From: an uncultured Streptococcus sp.
Lineage (GTDB): Bacteria; Bacillota; Bacilli; Lactobacillales; Streptococcaceae
DNA: 64,000 nt
Direction of reading: 5' to 3'
Assembly (NCBI RefSeq): GCF_905372115.1
Contig: NZ_CAJPNR010000001.1
Span: forward strand, 124,001 to 188,000
Positions within the stretch are counted from its first letter, which is position 1. Every line of letters starts with the position of its first letter. The notes under the pieces were generated by a model. The model saw nothing but the letters and a program-made list of their open reading frames with translations, was not told the DNA's origin and did no database searches. Position numbers and translations under genes: made by a program. Below are positions 8,612-17,487 of this stretch, in pieces.

Positions 8612-10090
8612 ATGTTTTTAGAAGATAAAGATTTGGTATCGATTCAGGAAGTAAGGAATTTGATTCGGGATGCAAAGAAAGCCCAACAAGAACTTGCTAA
8701 AATGAGCCAAGAGCAAATTGATACCATTGTAAAAGTAGTAGCGAAAGCTTGTTATGATGAGCGTGAACGCCTAGCAAAAATGGCGGCTCAGGAAACTGGC
8801 TTTGGCCGCTGGGAAGACAAGGTATTGAAAAATGCTCTTGCTTCCAAAGGTATTCTTGAAGAAATCAAGGATATGAAAACGGTTGGGGTTCTCAGCGAAG
8901 ACAAGGAAAAGAAAGTCTTGGAAGTTGGGGTTCCAGTCGGTGTCATTGCTGGCTTGATTCCATCAACCAACCCGACATCAACGGTTATGTATAAGGCTTT
9001 GATCGCCTTGAAGGCAGGAAACAGTATCGTCTTCTCTCCTCACCCAAATGCTCTTAAGTGTATTGAGGAAACAGTGGAAATCATCAAGAAAGCTGCTAAA
9101 TCGGCTGGATGTCCGGATGGAGCTATCAGTGCGATTCATCGGGTATCCATCGCAGCTACAAATGAGTTGATGCGACACAAGGATACAAATCTGATTTTGG
9201 CGACTGGCGGAAATGCCATGGTCAAAGCAGCTTACTCATCTGGTACACCAGCAATCGGTGTAGGTCCTGGTAATGGTCCAGCCTTCATCGAAAGAACAGC
9301 AGATGTGCCAAAAGCTGTTCGTCAGATTTTGGATTCTAAAACCTTTGACAATGGTGTGATTTGTGCATCTGAGCAGTCCATCATCGTCGAAGAAGATATG
9401 AAAGAAAAGGTTGTAGCAGAATTCAAGAAACAAGGTGCTTACTTTGTTCCAGCTGAAGATGCTAAGAAACTAGGCTCCTTCATTATCCAGCCGAGTGGTG
9501 CGATGAATCCGAAGATGGTTGGTAAAACACCGCAAGTGATTGCTGAGTTAGCTGGTATTTCAGTTCCAGCAGATGCTCGGGTCTTGATTGCAGAAGAAAC
9601 TGGCGTCGGTAAGCAGTATCCATATTCTATGGAAAAACTGGCCCCGGTCTTGGGCTTCTACACTGTCAAGGACTGGTTGGAAGCTTGTGAGCTGAGTATT
9701 AAGATCTTGCATCATGAAGGTGCAGGCCACACTCTTGCTATCCACAGTCAAAATGAAGAAATTATTCGTGAATTTGCACTGAAAAAACCAGTATCTCGTC
9801 TGCTGATTAATACGCCAGCAGCTCTAGGTGGTGTCGGTGCAACGACTGGTCTCTTCCCAGCCTTTACTTTGGGTTGTGGAGCTGTGGGTGGCAGCGCGAC
9901 ATCTGATAATGTCAGCCCGCTCAATCTCTTCAATATCCGTCGTGTAGCTTACGGAACAGCTGAACTGTCAGACCTGCGACAAGCAGAAAATATGGCAGTG
10001 GAAGAACCAAAAGCAGTAGCAGTTGACGGATCAAACGAAGAAGAACTGGTAACCTTGTTGGTTCAACGCGTATTGGAAAAACTAAAATAG
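8612..10090 (+). CDS. eutE: EutE, CoA-acylating acetaldehyde dehydrogenase
   Basis: Oxidises acetaldehyde with CoA and NAD+ to acetyl-CoA in the microcompartment lumen. 492 aa, ALDH superfamily. The catalytic cysteine lies in DNGVICASEQS. The Rossmann part shows ATGGNAMVKAAYSSGTPAIG and GPGNGPAFIE. The start is set at ATG 8612, 9 bases after AGGAGAGGAG. A TTG at 8606 is too near the RBS. The C-terminal about 35 residues (after LRQAENMAVEEPKAVAV) form a charged helix. The gene lies between two BMC genes, as in other eut operons. Confidence 0.95.
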   Translation: MFLEDKDLVSIQEVRNLIRDAKKAQQELAKMSQEQIDTIVKVVAKACYDERERLAKMAAQETGFGRWEDKVLKNALASKGILEEIKDMKTVGVLSEDKEKKVLEVGVPVGVIAGLIPSTNPTSTVMYKALIALKAGNSIVFSPHPNALKCIEETVEIIKKAAKSAGCPDGAISAIHRVSIAATNELMRHKDTNLILATGGNAMVKAAYSSGTPAIGVGPGNGPAFIERTADVPKAVRQILDSKTFDNGVICASEQSIIVEEDMKEKVVAEFKKQGAYFVPAEDAKKLGSFIIQPSGAMNPKMVGKTPQVIAELAGISVPADARVLIAEETGVGKQYPYSMEKLAPVLGFYTVKDWLEACELSIKILHHEGAGHTLAIHSQNEEIIREFALKKPVSRLLINTPAALGGVGATTGLFPAFTLGCGAVGGSATSDNVSPLNLFNIRRVAYGTAELSDLRQAENMAVEEPKAVAVDGSNEEELVTLLVQRVLEKLK

Positions 10091-10124
10091 TCAATATTAA
10101 ACATTAAAATTGGAGGATACAATC

Positions 10125-10400
10125 ATGGCAAACGCAAATGCATTAGGAATGGTAGAAACAAAAGGACTCGTCGGCGCAATCGAAGCAGCTGATGCAATGG
10201 TTAAAGCCGCTAACGTAACTTTGATTGGTAAAGAACAAGTCGGTGCTGGATTGGTAACTGTAATGGTTCGTGGTGATGTCGGCGCAGTCAAAGCAGCGAC
10301 AGATGCTGGAGCAGCTGCAGCTGAAAACGTTGGTGAATTGATTTCAGTTCACGTAATTCCACGTCCACATGCTGAAGTGGAAGTTATTCTGCCCAAATAA
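10125..10400 (+). CDS. eutM: EutM, major BMC hexamer shell protein
   Basis: 91-aa canonical BMC-domain protein ([20 protein letters not shown], then [18 protein letters not shown] and [11 protein letters not shown]). This is the major flat hexamer of eut shells. The start is ATG 10125, 9 bases after GGAGG (10111-10116). An in-frame TTG at 10110 overlaps that RBS and is rejected. It is followed by an 11-bp stem-loop and a 130-base repeat-bearing gap before the next gene. Compared with neighbouring gaps of 6-30 bases, that is a marked break in the operon. Confidence 0.96.
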   Translation: MANANALGMVETKGLVGAIEAADAMVKAANVTLIGKEQVGAGLVTVMVRGDVGAVKAATDAGAAAAENVGELISVHVIPRPHAEVEVILPK

Positions 10401-10426
10401 TCTGGGACAGATAAATATTTGCTGAA

Positions 10427-10465
10427 GGGGTCTGTATTATAGCGTTTAGGCCTGATACAGGCCCC
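10427..10465 (+). other. 11-bp stem-loop without T-tract downstream of eutM
   Basis: GGGGTCTGTAT (10427-10437) pairs over its whole length (one G-U) with ATACAGGCCCC (10455-10465) around a 17-base loop. No run of Ts follows, so it is not a standard intrinsic terminator. It lies 26 bases after the eutM stop. It could protect the 3' end of the abundant shell mRNA or mark a processing point; this is inference. Confidence 0.6.
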
Positions 10466-10477
10466 TGAGGCAAATAG

Positions 10478-10574
10478 AATACTCAGTGAAAATGAAGCTT
10501 ATGGGCGGTAGCTCTATACTTAAAAGGAAATGTTGATTTTCGGAGAGTATCAGATTGATTTTCACAGAGTATCA
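10478..10574. repeat. Three copies of an about 20-bp intergenic repeat
   Basis: Two direct copies at 10533-10552 and 10555-10574 (TTGATTTTC then GG or AC then AGAGTATCA) match at 18 of 20 bases. An inverted copy at 10478-10496 (AATACTCAGTGAAAATGAA) matches the last one at 16 of 18 aligned bases. It resembles the dispersed streptococcal intergenic sequence of type ATACTC-n2-TGAAAATCAA, recalled from pneumococcal genomes. The arrangement allows a long-range hairpin just before the next gene. Confidence 0.65.
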
Positions 10575-10597
10575 ACGGAGTAGAAGGATGTGAATAC

Positions 10598-11239
10598 ATG
10601 TCAGTTTTTACAGAAGCTAAGATCAGAAAGCTTTATAGAGAATCCGTTCTCGCTGATAACGGTGTCTTTGAATTAAACAAAGATGAAAAACTGACGCCAG
10701 CAGCCAGAGGTTTTCTCAATGATCACCATATTCGAATTATCTGTTCAGGTCAGGCCAAAGGGAAAACAGCCTCAGCTGTTGATGCTATCAGGGTACCGAT
10801 TACAAACCTTGAGGACTCTGCTGTGTATCCACGACTATTTAGACTGACTAAACTTTATACTTGCTTTTTGAAGAACCAGAGAGATTTGCATCAGGCTTTT
10901 CAGGATGAAAAGTGTGAGCAAGTTGGCCAACTATTGAACATAGTAGAACAAATCGTTGGTCAGCATATTCTGGATGATATTTCTGATTACCAGACAGACC
11001 TGCCTAGCAATGCAGAATTGCAGGCCGTTCGGGTCAGTCGACAGCTCGATCAAGAGACGGTTATGATGAGTTATCAGGAGCCGACTTGGCAGCTGAATTG
11101 CTATGAAACATATATCGAAACGACCCTCCTGCGCAAAGAATTGGAGCAGGCTGCTGATGGTGACAGAGATCAATTTGCTTGTAAGGTTTCTCAATTATTA
11201 AAATCAATTGAAGTCTTGCTCTGGTTGATAGCAAGCTAA
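10598..11239 (+). CDS. eutT: EutT-like corrinoid adenosyltransferase
   Basis: 213 aa. It probably makes adenosylcobalamin from ATP and cob(I)alamin for EutBC. The N-terminus (FTEAKIRKLYRES, then KLTPAARGFLNDHHIRI) matches the EutT N-terminal pattern of a helix followed by LTPSARE-type and RI motifs. The all-helical C-terminal part fits the family. The CCxxC metal motif of enterobacterial EutT is absent; only isolated Cys residues are seen. This agrees with recalled Firmicute versions. The start is ATG 10598 with AAGGATG about 9 bases upstream. It follows the repeat-bearing gap, so its expression may be lower than that of the shell genes. Identity is by family pattern and context. Confidence 0.72.
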   Translation: MSVFTEAKIRKLYRESVLADNGVFELNKDEKLTPAARGFLNDHHIRIICSGQAKGKTASAVDAIRVPITNLEDSAVYPRLFRLTKLYTCFLKNQRDLHQAFQDEKCEQVGQLLNIVEQIVGQHILDDISDYQTDLPSNAELQAVRVSRQLDQETVMMSYQEPTWQLNCYETYIETTLLRKELEQAADGDRDQFACKVSQLLKSIEVLLWLIAS

Positions 11240-11262
11240 TAACAAGAGAAAGAAGAACAGCA

Positions 11263-11889
11263 ATGACTTTAGAAAATTTGGTAAATAAAGTAATTGATAA
11301 AGTTCAGGAAGAATTGCAGGGGTCATTTGAGGTAGAAGCGAGCGGACGTCATGTCCATTTGAGTCAGGAAGATTTGGAAGCCTTGTTTGGTCCCAACTAT
11401 CAATTAACAAAAGCAAAAGACCTATCACAGCCAGGCCAGTTCGCTAGTCAAGAAAGGCTGACGGTTGTCGGTCCAAAAGGCGCTTTTCACAATGTGGTTA
11501 TTCTGGGACCTGTTCGCAAACATTCTCAGGTAGAAGTTTCCCTGACAGACTGTTTGCAGCTGGGTACCAAGGCACCCATTCGCGAAAGTGGCGATATTGA
11601 AGGAACACCGGGTGTTATCTTGGCTCATGGAGACAAGGCAGTTTGTCTGGATAAGGGTCTGATCGTAGCTAAGCGTCATGTTCATATGACACCGGAAGAT
11701 GCCGAACGTCTGAATGTAAAAAATCACGAGATTGTACAAGTCAGAGTAGAAGGTGCTCGTCCGCTGATATTTGATGATGTGGTCATCCGTGTTAGTCCTA
11801 AATTTGCAACCTATATGCATATCGACTACGATGAAGCCAATGCTTGTGGTTTCAAAAAAGGAACACGCGGACGGATTATTAAAAAATAA
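11263..11889 (+). CDS. pduL: PduL-type phosphotransacylase (EutD position)
   Basis: Converts acetyl-CoA and phosphate to acetyl phosphate, releasing CoA within the compartment. 208 aa, two-barrel PduL family. Two characteristic histidine motifs are present: GRHVHLSQEDLEALFG (about residue 28) and AKRHVHMTPEDAERL (about 138), each giving zinc-ligand histidines. The first about 20 residues (LENLVNKVIDKVQEELQ) form an amphipathic helix that fits an encapsulation peptide. It is unrelated to the housekeeping Pta family. Firmicute eut operons call this position eutD. ATG 11263 follows a weak RBS (AGAAAGAAG). Confidence 0.92.
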   Translation: MTLENLVNKVIDKVQEELQGSFEVEASGRHVHLSQEDLEALFGPNYQLTKAKDLSQPGQFASQERLTVVGPKGAFHNVVILGPVRKHSQVEVSLTDCLQLGTKAPIRESGDIEGTPGVILAHGDKAVCLDKGLIVAKRHVHMTPEDAERLNVKNHEIVQVRVEGARPLIFDDVVIRVSPKFATYMHIDYDEANACGFKKGTRGRIIKK

Positions 11890-11920
11890 GTCCTATGAGC
11901 AAATAAAAGGTAGGTAAAGA

Positions 11921-12568
11921 ATGGAAAATCTAGATCATTTGGTAGATTTGATTACAGACCGCCTGATGGAAAAGTTGAAGAAAAAGCCTCAGAAACCCTC
12001 GGTATACGTCATTGGAGGCGATAAGATTCCTGACTTATTAGAAGGGGAAGGCTTTCAAGTCGTAAAAGATTCTTGCACAGCAGAGATTGTTGTTGTTGAG
12101 TCGCTTGGTTTTGATGCTTTTCTAAGACTCTCATCCCTTTGCCCTTTAGCGGTGGAGGAAGCAGTCATTTTAAAGAGTCTTTTGAAAGGCAAAAAAGTCC
12201 TCGTATCAGACAGCGCCTTTGCTATTCAGCAGTACAAGCAATCTTCTAAAGTGTACTTGTATCAGGAACTGCAGGGACAGCGAGAAAAGCTGATTCGCTA
12301 CGGTCTGCAATTTTATAAAGAAGGCCAACTCTTAGCACTCCTAGAAAGCGATCAGGCTGAAGAGCCTCGCCCGGAAGTGAAACGGGCGGTGGCAGAAGAA
12401 GTCAGCCAGAAGACTAAGGCTCCGAGCAAGCCGGTTTTGCTTACAGAGAAGAGGCTGAGAGAAATGGGCTTACCTGAAAATGGAAACTTTAAAATAGAAA
12501 AAGGAATGATTGTGACAGCCTTGGCGAGAGATTATCTAAAACGTCAAAAAATAGAAATCATAGAATAA
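11921..12568 (+). CDS. Conserved eut-cluster protein of unknown function
   Basis: 215 aa, no recognised enzyme motif. It matches, from memory, a conserved hypothetical protein restricted to Firmicute eut operons. Visible parts: an N-terminal amphipathic helix (LDHLVDLITDRLMEKLKKK) like a shell-targeting peptide; then alternating beta/alpha segments (PSVYVIGGDKIPDLLEGEGF, AEIVVVESLGFDAFLRLS, KKVLVSDSAFAIQQYK) suggesting a flavodoxin-like or Rossmann half; then a charged linker (about 145-175); and a C-terminal segment LLTEKRLREMGLPENG ending in QKIEIIE. The C-terminal part resembles the N-terminal motif of EutT-type proteins. It lies between pduL and eutN. A cargo or assembly role is plausible but unproven. 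Confidence 0.7.
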   Translation: MENLDHLVDLITDRLMEKLKKKPQKPSVYVIGGDKIPDLLEGEGFQVVKDSCTAEIVVVESLGFDAFLRLSSLCPLAVEEAVILKSLLKGKKVLVSDSAFAIQQYKQSSKVYLYQELQGQREKLIRYGLQFYKEGQLLALLESDQAEEPRPEVKRAVAEEVSQKTKAPSKPVLLTEKRLREMGLPENGNFKIEKGMIVTALARDYLKRQKIEIIE

Positions 12569-12582
12569 AGGAGTGGGTAGAG

Positions 12583-12864
12583 ATGTTTGTTGGTAAAGTA
12601 AAAGGAAGCCTTTGGGCGACTAGAAAAGACGAAAATTTAAATGGTTTGAAATTTTTAGTGGTCGAACGGCAGCTAAATGAACATCAAAGTGACCCAGCTC
12701 TGCTTATTGTGGCCGACTGCATCGGTGCAGGCGAAGGAGACCAAGTAATGGTAACCACTGGCAGTTCTGCCCGGATGAGCCTAAATAAGACGAATATCCC
12801 TGTGGATATGGTCGTTGTGGCTATCATTGACAAGGTTGACTATCACAGTGATGAAGAATATTAG
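12583..12864 (+). CDS. eutN: EutN/CcmL-family vertex protein
   Basis: 93 aa, the BMC vertex (pentamer) family. Seen: FVGKVKGSLWATRKDENLNG at the N-terminus, LLIVADCIGAGEGDQVMV in the middle and AIIDKVDY near the end, all standard for EutN/CcmL. It caps the corners of the icosahedral shell. AAAGGAG is placed well before ATG 12583. It lies 14 bases after the unknown gene and 16 before eutH. Confidence 0.95.
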   Translation: MFVGKVKGSLWATRKDENLNGLKFLVVERQLNEHQSDPALLIVADCIGAGEGDQVMVTTGSSARMSLNKTNIPVDMVVVAIIDKVDYHSDEEY

Positions 12865-12880
12865 AAACTAAGGTAATGTT

Positions 12881-13975
12881 ATGAGTATCAATGAAATTAT
12901 CATTTATATCATGGTTCTATTCATGCTGATCGGTGCAGTGGATAAATGTATCGGTGGCAAACTAGGACTAAGTGAAAAATTTGAAGAAGGTATCATGGCT
13001 ATGGGAGCTTTGGCTCTGTCTATGGCTGGGATTATGGTAATCGCTCCCCTCTTGGCGGATGTCTTGAAACCGATTGTCGTGCCTTTGTATGGCTTGGTAG
13101 GCGCTGACCCGTCTATCTTTGCGACAACCTTCATTGCCAATGATATGGGAGGAGCTCCTCTGGCTCTCAGTCTGGCTCAGGATCCGGCGGTAGGAAATTT
13201 TGCTGCCTTTGTACTGGGCTCTATGATGGGGCCAACCATCGTCTTTACGATTCCAGTTGCCTTGGGTATTATCGAAAAAGATGACCGTCCGCTTTTGGCT
13301 CGCGGAATCCTATACGGTTTGGTAACTGTTCCGATTGGCTGCCTCCTCGGAGGAATTTTCGTGCCAGGTCTGCCTTTTGGAACCTTGGTTGTCAATCTTA
13401 TCCCGATTATCATTGTATCTGCTCTGATTTTCATAGGATTGCTTTTGGCACCTAATGCCATGATTAAAGGTTTTGAAGTGTTTGGTCAGATTATTGTTAT
13501 CTTGGCAACGCTTGGTTTGGCTTTTGGTGCAGCGCAGCTTCTGACTGGAAATGAATGGCTCATCAGCATCTATCCAAAAGGTGCTGAGACACTGAAAGAA
13601 GCCTTTGAAGTTGTCGGAACGATTGCCGTAACCTTGGCTGGAGCCTTTGGTCTGGTAGCTGTCTTTACCAAGGTAGCCAACAAACCGCTTTCTGCTATCG
13701 GAAAATCCCTAGGAATGAACGAAGTTGGTGCAGCTGGTTTGGTAGCTTCTCTAGCTAATAACATTGCCATGTTCCAGATGATGAAGGATATGGACAAACG
13801 CGGTAAGATTATTAACGTAGCCTTTGCCGTATCTGCTTCCTTTGTTATCGGAGATCACCTAGGCTTCACAGCTGGTCAAAAACCGGAAATGATTGTGCCG
13901 ATGATGATTGGTAAATTTGTCGGCGGTATCACAGCGGTATTACTGGCTTTCTTCTTAACGAAGAAGGAAGCTTAG
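12881..13975 (+). CDS. eutH: EutH, ethanolamine permease
   Basis: Integral membrane transporter, 364 aa, rich in hydrophobic segments across its length (about ten), with the family signatures MAMGALALSMAGIMVIAPLL, TTFIANDMGGAPLALSLAQD and LANNIAMFQMMKDMDKRGK. It facilitates ethanolamine entry at low pH or low concentration in related species. It sits between eutN and eutQ as in other Firmicute eut operons. The RBS is weak (AAGGTAATGTT), unlike the strong sites of the enzyme genes, which may limit membrane protein production. Confidence 0.95.
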   Translation: MSINEIIIYIMVLFMLIGAVDKCIGGKLGLSEKFEEGIMAMGALALSMAGIMVIAPLLADVLKPIVVPLYGLVGADPSIFATTFIANDMGGAPLALSLAQDPAVGNFAAFVLGSMMGPTIVFTIPVALGIIEKDDRPLLARGILYGLVTVPIGCLLGGIFVPGLPFGTLVVNLIPIIIVSALIFIGLLLAPNAMIKGFEVFGQIIVILATLGLAFGAAQLLTGNEWLISIYPKGAETLKEAFEVVGTIAVTLAGAFGLVAVFTKVANKPLSAIGKSLGMNEVGAAGLVASLANNIAMFQMMKDMDKRGKIINVAFAVSASFVIGDHLGFTAGQKPEMIVPMMIGKFVGGITAVLLAFFLTKKEA

Positions 13976-13992
13976 ACTTGGAGGTATGAAGT

Positions 13993-14442
13993 ATGGCAGA
14001 TATTAATCGTTCTGACCTAGAAACATTGGTTCGTAAGATTCTATTGGAAGAATTAGCCACTAAAGATGGTGGGAAAAAAGTCAGCAAGGCAGGCGTAGCT
14101 TCTATCGCTCTGCCTGGTCTTGATGTTCGTCCAGAAGATCGCTTGGATACAGGTGATTCAAGCCATCAAGTTTATACACGAGACTTGCTGACCTTAGACG
14201 AAAGCCCAAGATTGGGCTTGGGTCTGATGACTATGGAAAAGACAACTTTCCCTTGGCATCTGGACTATGATGAAGTGGACTATGTTATTGAAGGGCGTCT
14301 TGATATTATCGTTGGTGACGAAGTCATGACAGCTGGCCCTGGTGAAGTACTCTTCATCCCTAAAGGCAGTGACATTCAGTTCTCTGTCAGAGATAAGGCC
14401 CGCTTTATCTATGTGACCTATCCAGCTGACTGGCAAGGCTAG
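13993..14442 (+). CDS. eutQ: EutQ, cupin acetate kinase-like protein
   Basis: 149 aa. The C-terminal about 100 residues are a cupin barrel (FPWHLDYDEVDYVIEGRLDI, GPGEVLFIPKGSDIQFSV). EutQ proteins have been assigned acetate kinase activity, which would convert PduL-made acetyl phosphate to acetate and ATP. The N-terminal segment INRSDLETLVRKILLEELA is an amphipathic helix followed by a polar linker, typical of encapsulation peptides. The RBS GGAGG precedes ATG 13993 after a 17-base gap from eutH. It is the last gene of the operon; a branched terminator hairpin follows. Confidence 0.9.
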   Translation: MADINRSDLETLVRKILLEELATKDGGKKVSKAGVASIALPGLDVRPEDRLDTGDSSHQVYTRDLLTLDESPRLGLGLMTMEKTTFPWHLDYDEVDYVIEGRLDIIVGDEVMTAGPGEVLFIPKGSDIQFSVRDKARFIYVTYPADWQG

Positions 14443-14527
14443 TTTGTCGGGGGGGCTTGAAGTATTAGGACCAATATTATAATTCCCCGCTAAGGGAAAG
14501 TGAAATACGGATGGTATCCCCATATAA

Positions 14528-14612
14528 AAAACCAGTGCCTTTGTGCTACGCTACAAAAGTTAGACATAAAAATCTAACTTTTTAGAGTCAGTACACTTTA
14601 GGTGCTGGTTTT
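14528..14612 (+). terminator. Branched terminator after eutQ containing an IS3-type end relic
   Basis: Outer stem: AAAACCAGTGCCT (14528-14540) pairs with AGGTGCTGGTTTT (14600-14612), two G-U pairs, then CGTTT. Inside it is a second perfect stem, AAAAGTTAGA (14555-14564) with TCTAACTTTT (14573-14582). Read on the - strand, 14573-14595 begins TGTACTGACTCTAAAAAG, which resembles the terminal inverted repeat of IS150-group (IS3 family) elements. No transposase is present. Confidence 0.65.
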
Positions 14613-14868
14613 CGTTTATATAACTGTCAGCCCGTCTAGTTCCGTAAGGTGCTAGCCAATAAATCATGCTATGCAGGTGCAAATTGAAGATTCCTCTAAA
14701 AAATCCAAATGCGATACAATTAAGATGTAAAAGCATACTCTAAACTGAGAGGAGAAAAATATAGATTAAAAAGCACGTAGTTAATCATGTATAAATCATC
14801 CTCGAATATCCTGACCTCTCCCAGTTCTGTAAGCACAGTCTAATGGAGCTTTTTTGCTTTTTTCATTC
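14613..14868. other. Non-coding gap between the eut operon and secA
   Basis: About 250 bases without a convincing reading frame. A purine-rich ribosome-binding-like stretch (GAGAGGAG, near 14750) is not followed by a start codon. Together with the IS-end relic upstream this looks like degenerate DNA at the edge of an inserted or rearranged locus. Confidence 0.5.
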
Positions 14869-14897
14869 TTGAAAGATATAGGAAAACATGCTATAAT
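14869..14897 (+). promoter_or_regulatory. secA promoter
   Basis: TTGAAA (14869-14874) and TATAAT (14892-14897) with a 17-base spacer, about 50 bases before the secA start. This gives secA and the following genes transcription independent of the eut operon. Confidence 0.75.
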
Positions 14898-14947
14898 GAA
14901 AAGAACATTCTAAAAATCAGAAAGATTATTATATAGTAAGGAAAAAA

Positions 14948-17467
14948 ATGGCGAATATTTTAAAGACTATCATTGAAAATGATAAAGGTGAATTAAGAAA
15001 ATTAGAAAAAATGGCTGACAAGGTCTTGGCTTATGAAGACGACATGGCAGCTTTGTCTGATGAAGAACTTCAGGCAAAAACAGAAGAATTCAAGAAGCGC
15101 TATGCTGATGGCGAAACTTTAGATCAGCTCTTATTTGAAGCTTTTGCGGTTGTCCGTGAAGGAGCTAAGCGAGTGTTGGGCCTTTTCCCTTATAAGGTTC
15201 AGGTTATGGGAGGAATCGTTCTCCATCATGGTGACGTTCCAGAGATGCGTACCGGTGAAGGAAAAACCTTGACTGCGACGATGCCAGTTTACTTAAATGC
15301 CCTTGCAGGCAAAGGAGTACACGTTGTCACAGTCAACGAATACCTGACTGAGCGTGACGCGACCGAAATGGGAGAACTCTACTCTTGGCTGGGCCTTTCT
15401 GTCGGTATCAATCTGGCTGCTAAGTCTCCATCTGAAAAGAAAGAAGCATATGCTTGCGACATTACCTATTCAACCAATGCTGAGATCGGCTTTGACTACC
15501 TGCGTGATAACATGGTAGTCCGCGCTGAAAACATGGTACAGCGCCCACTCAACTATGCCTTGGTCGATGAGGTGGACTCAATCCTGATTGACGAAGCTCG
15601 GACACCATTGATTGTATCCGGACCGGTTTCTTCAGATACCAACCAGCTTTATCATATGGCTGACCACTATGTCAAATCTCTGGATAAGGACGACTACATC
15701 ATCGATGTTCAGTCTAAGACGATTGGTCTGTCTGACTCAGGGATTGATAAGGCAGAAAGCTACTTCAAGCTGGACAATCTCTACGATATTGAAAATGTTG
15801 CCCTGACTCATTTTATCGACAATGCTCTGCGAGCTAACTACATCATGCTCCTTGACATTGACTATGTGGTCAGTGAAGATCAGGAAATTCTGATTGTCGA
15901 TCAGTTTACTGGTCGGACAATGGAAGGACGTCGTTACTCTGACGGTCTCCACCAAGCGATTGAAGCCAAAGAAGGTGTGCCGATTCAGGAAGAAACAAAG
16001 ACTTCTGCTTCTATTACTTATCAGAACCTCTTCCGTATGTATAAGAAGCTGTCCGGCATGACAGGTACAGCTAAGACGGAGGAAGAAGAGTTCCGCGAAA
16101 CATACAACATTCGTGTTATTCCGATTCCAACTAACCGTCCGGTAGCACGTATTGACCATTCTGACCTGCTCTACCCAAGTATTGATTCTAAGTTTAAGGC
16201 AGTTGTTCAGGATGTTAAAGAGCGTCATGAAAAAGGCCAGCCAGTTCTGGTCGGTACCGTTGCGGTTGAAACCAGTGATTATATTTCTAAGAAATTGGTG
16301 GAAGCTGGGGTTCCTCATGAAGTTCTTAATGCGAAAAACCACTATAAAGAAGCACAAATTATCATGAACGCCGGCCAACGTGGTGCGGTTACTATTGCGA
16401 CCAATATGGCCGGACGGGGAACCGACATCAAGTTGGGTGAAGGTGTTCGCGAACTGGGCGGTCTCTGTGTTATTGGTACAGAGCGCCATGAAAGCCGCCG
16501 GATTGATAATCAGCTGCGCGGACGTTCAGGTCGTCAGGGTGACCCAGGTGAGTCACAGTTCTACCTGTCACTGGAAGATGAGCTTATGCGCCGCTTTGGA
16601 TCAGAGCGCATTAAAGCCCTCTTGGATCGAATGAACCTTAGTGACGAAGATTCTGTTATCAAGTCTGGCATGCTGACCCGTCAGGTAGAGGCAGCTCAGA
16701 AGCGTGTCGAAGGAAATAACTACGATACGCGGAAACAAGTCTTGCAGTATGACGATGTGATGCGTGAGCAACGGGAAATTATCTATGCCGAGCGCCACGA
16801 TGTCATTACTGCTGACCGTGACCTCAGTCCTGAAATCCAGGCTATGATTAAGCGGACTATCAACCGTATCGTTGATGGCAGCAGCCACTCTGATCAGGAT
16901 GAAAAGATTGAAGCGATTTTAAATTTTGCTAAGTATAACTTGGTTTCAGAAGATTCTATTTCAGATAGCGATTTGGAAGGCAAATCTGACCAAGAAATCA
17001 AAGATTATCTGTTTGAACGTGCACTGGAAGTCTATGACAGTCAGATTGCTAAGCTGCGAGACGAAGAAGCAGTGCGTGAATTCCAGAAGGTCTTGATCCT
17101 GCGCGTAGTGGACAGCAAGTGGACTGACCATATCGACGCCCTTGACCAGCTGCGCAATGCTGTTGGACTGCGTGGTTATGCACAAAATAACCCAGTTGTC
17201 GAATACCAAGCAGAGAGTTTCCGTATGTTCAACGACATGATTGGCTCCATTGAATTTGATGTGACTCGTCTGATGATGAAAGCGCAGATTCATGAGCAAG
17301 AGCGTCCGCGGACAGAGCGTGCTATCAGTACGACTGCTACCCGCAATATCTCTGCTAAGGCGGCAAATATACCTGATAATATAGACCTGTCTAACGTAAA
17401 GAGAAACGACCCTTGTCCATGTGGCTCTGGCAAGAAGTTCAAGAACTGTCACGGCCGTAAAAAGTAA
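14948..17467 (+). CDS. secA: SecA preprotein translocase ATPase
   Basis: Motor of the general secretion pathway, 839 aa, the usual streptococcal SecA1 length. Seen: Walker A region [19 protein letters not shown] (about residue 98), the DEAD-like [20 protein letters not shown] (about 207), helicase motif [13 protein letters not shown] and [18 protein letters not shown]. The C-terminal zinc-binding tail [19 protein letters not shown] binds SecB or ribosomes in other bacteria. It is the first gene of a housekeeping run whose order (DAHP synthases, acpS, alr, recG) matches pneumococcus as recalled. Confidence 0.98.
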   Translation: MANILKTIIENDKGELRKLEKMADKVLAYEDDMAALSDEELQAKTEEFKKRYADGETLDQLLFEAFAVVREGAKRVLGLFPYKVQVMGGIVLHHGDVPEMRTGEGKTLTATMPVYLNALAGKGVHVVTVNEYLTERDATEMGELYSWLGLSVGINLAAKSPSEKKEAYACDITYSTNAEIGFDYLRDNMVVRAENMVQRPLNYALVDEVDSILIDEARTPLIVSGPVSSDTNQLYHMADHYVKSLDKDDYIIDVQSKTIGLSDSGIDKAESYFKLDNLYDIENVALTHFIDNALRANYIMLLDIDYVVSEDQEILIVDQFTGRTMEGRRYSDGLHQAIEAKEGVPIQEETKTSASITYQNLFRMYKKLSGMTGTAKTEEEEFRETYNIRVIPIPTNRPVARIDHSDLLYPSIDSKFKAVVQDVKERHEKGQPVLVGTVAVETSDYISKKLVEAGVPHEVLNAKNHYKEAQIIMNAGQRGAVTIATNMAGRGTDIKLGEGVRELGGLCVIGTERHESRRIDNQLRGRSGRQGDPGESQFYLSLEDELMRRFGSERIKALLDRMNLSDEDSVIKSGMLTRQVEAAQKRVEGNNYDTRKQVLQYDDVMREQREIIYAERHDVITADRDLSPEIQAMIKRTINRIVDGSSHSDQDEKIEAILNFAKYNLVSEDSISDSDLEGKSDQEIKDYLFERALEVYDSQIAKLRDEEAVREFQKVLILRVVDSKWTDHIDALDQLRNAVGLRGYAQNNPVVEYQAESFRMFNDMIGSIEFDVTRLMMKAQIHEQERPRTERAISTTATRNISAKAANIPDNIDLSNVKRNDPCPCGSGKKFKNCHGRKK

Positions 17468-17487
17468 GCGTAAAAGAAGGAGAATAG

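Noticed and set aside
15737..16489. 250-codon open frame on the - strand inside secA
   Set aside because: It is antisense to conserved secA coding sequence, with Cys/His/Phe-rich composition typical of a complement-strand shadow; no RBS or family pattern.
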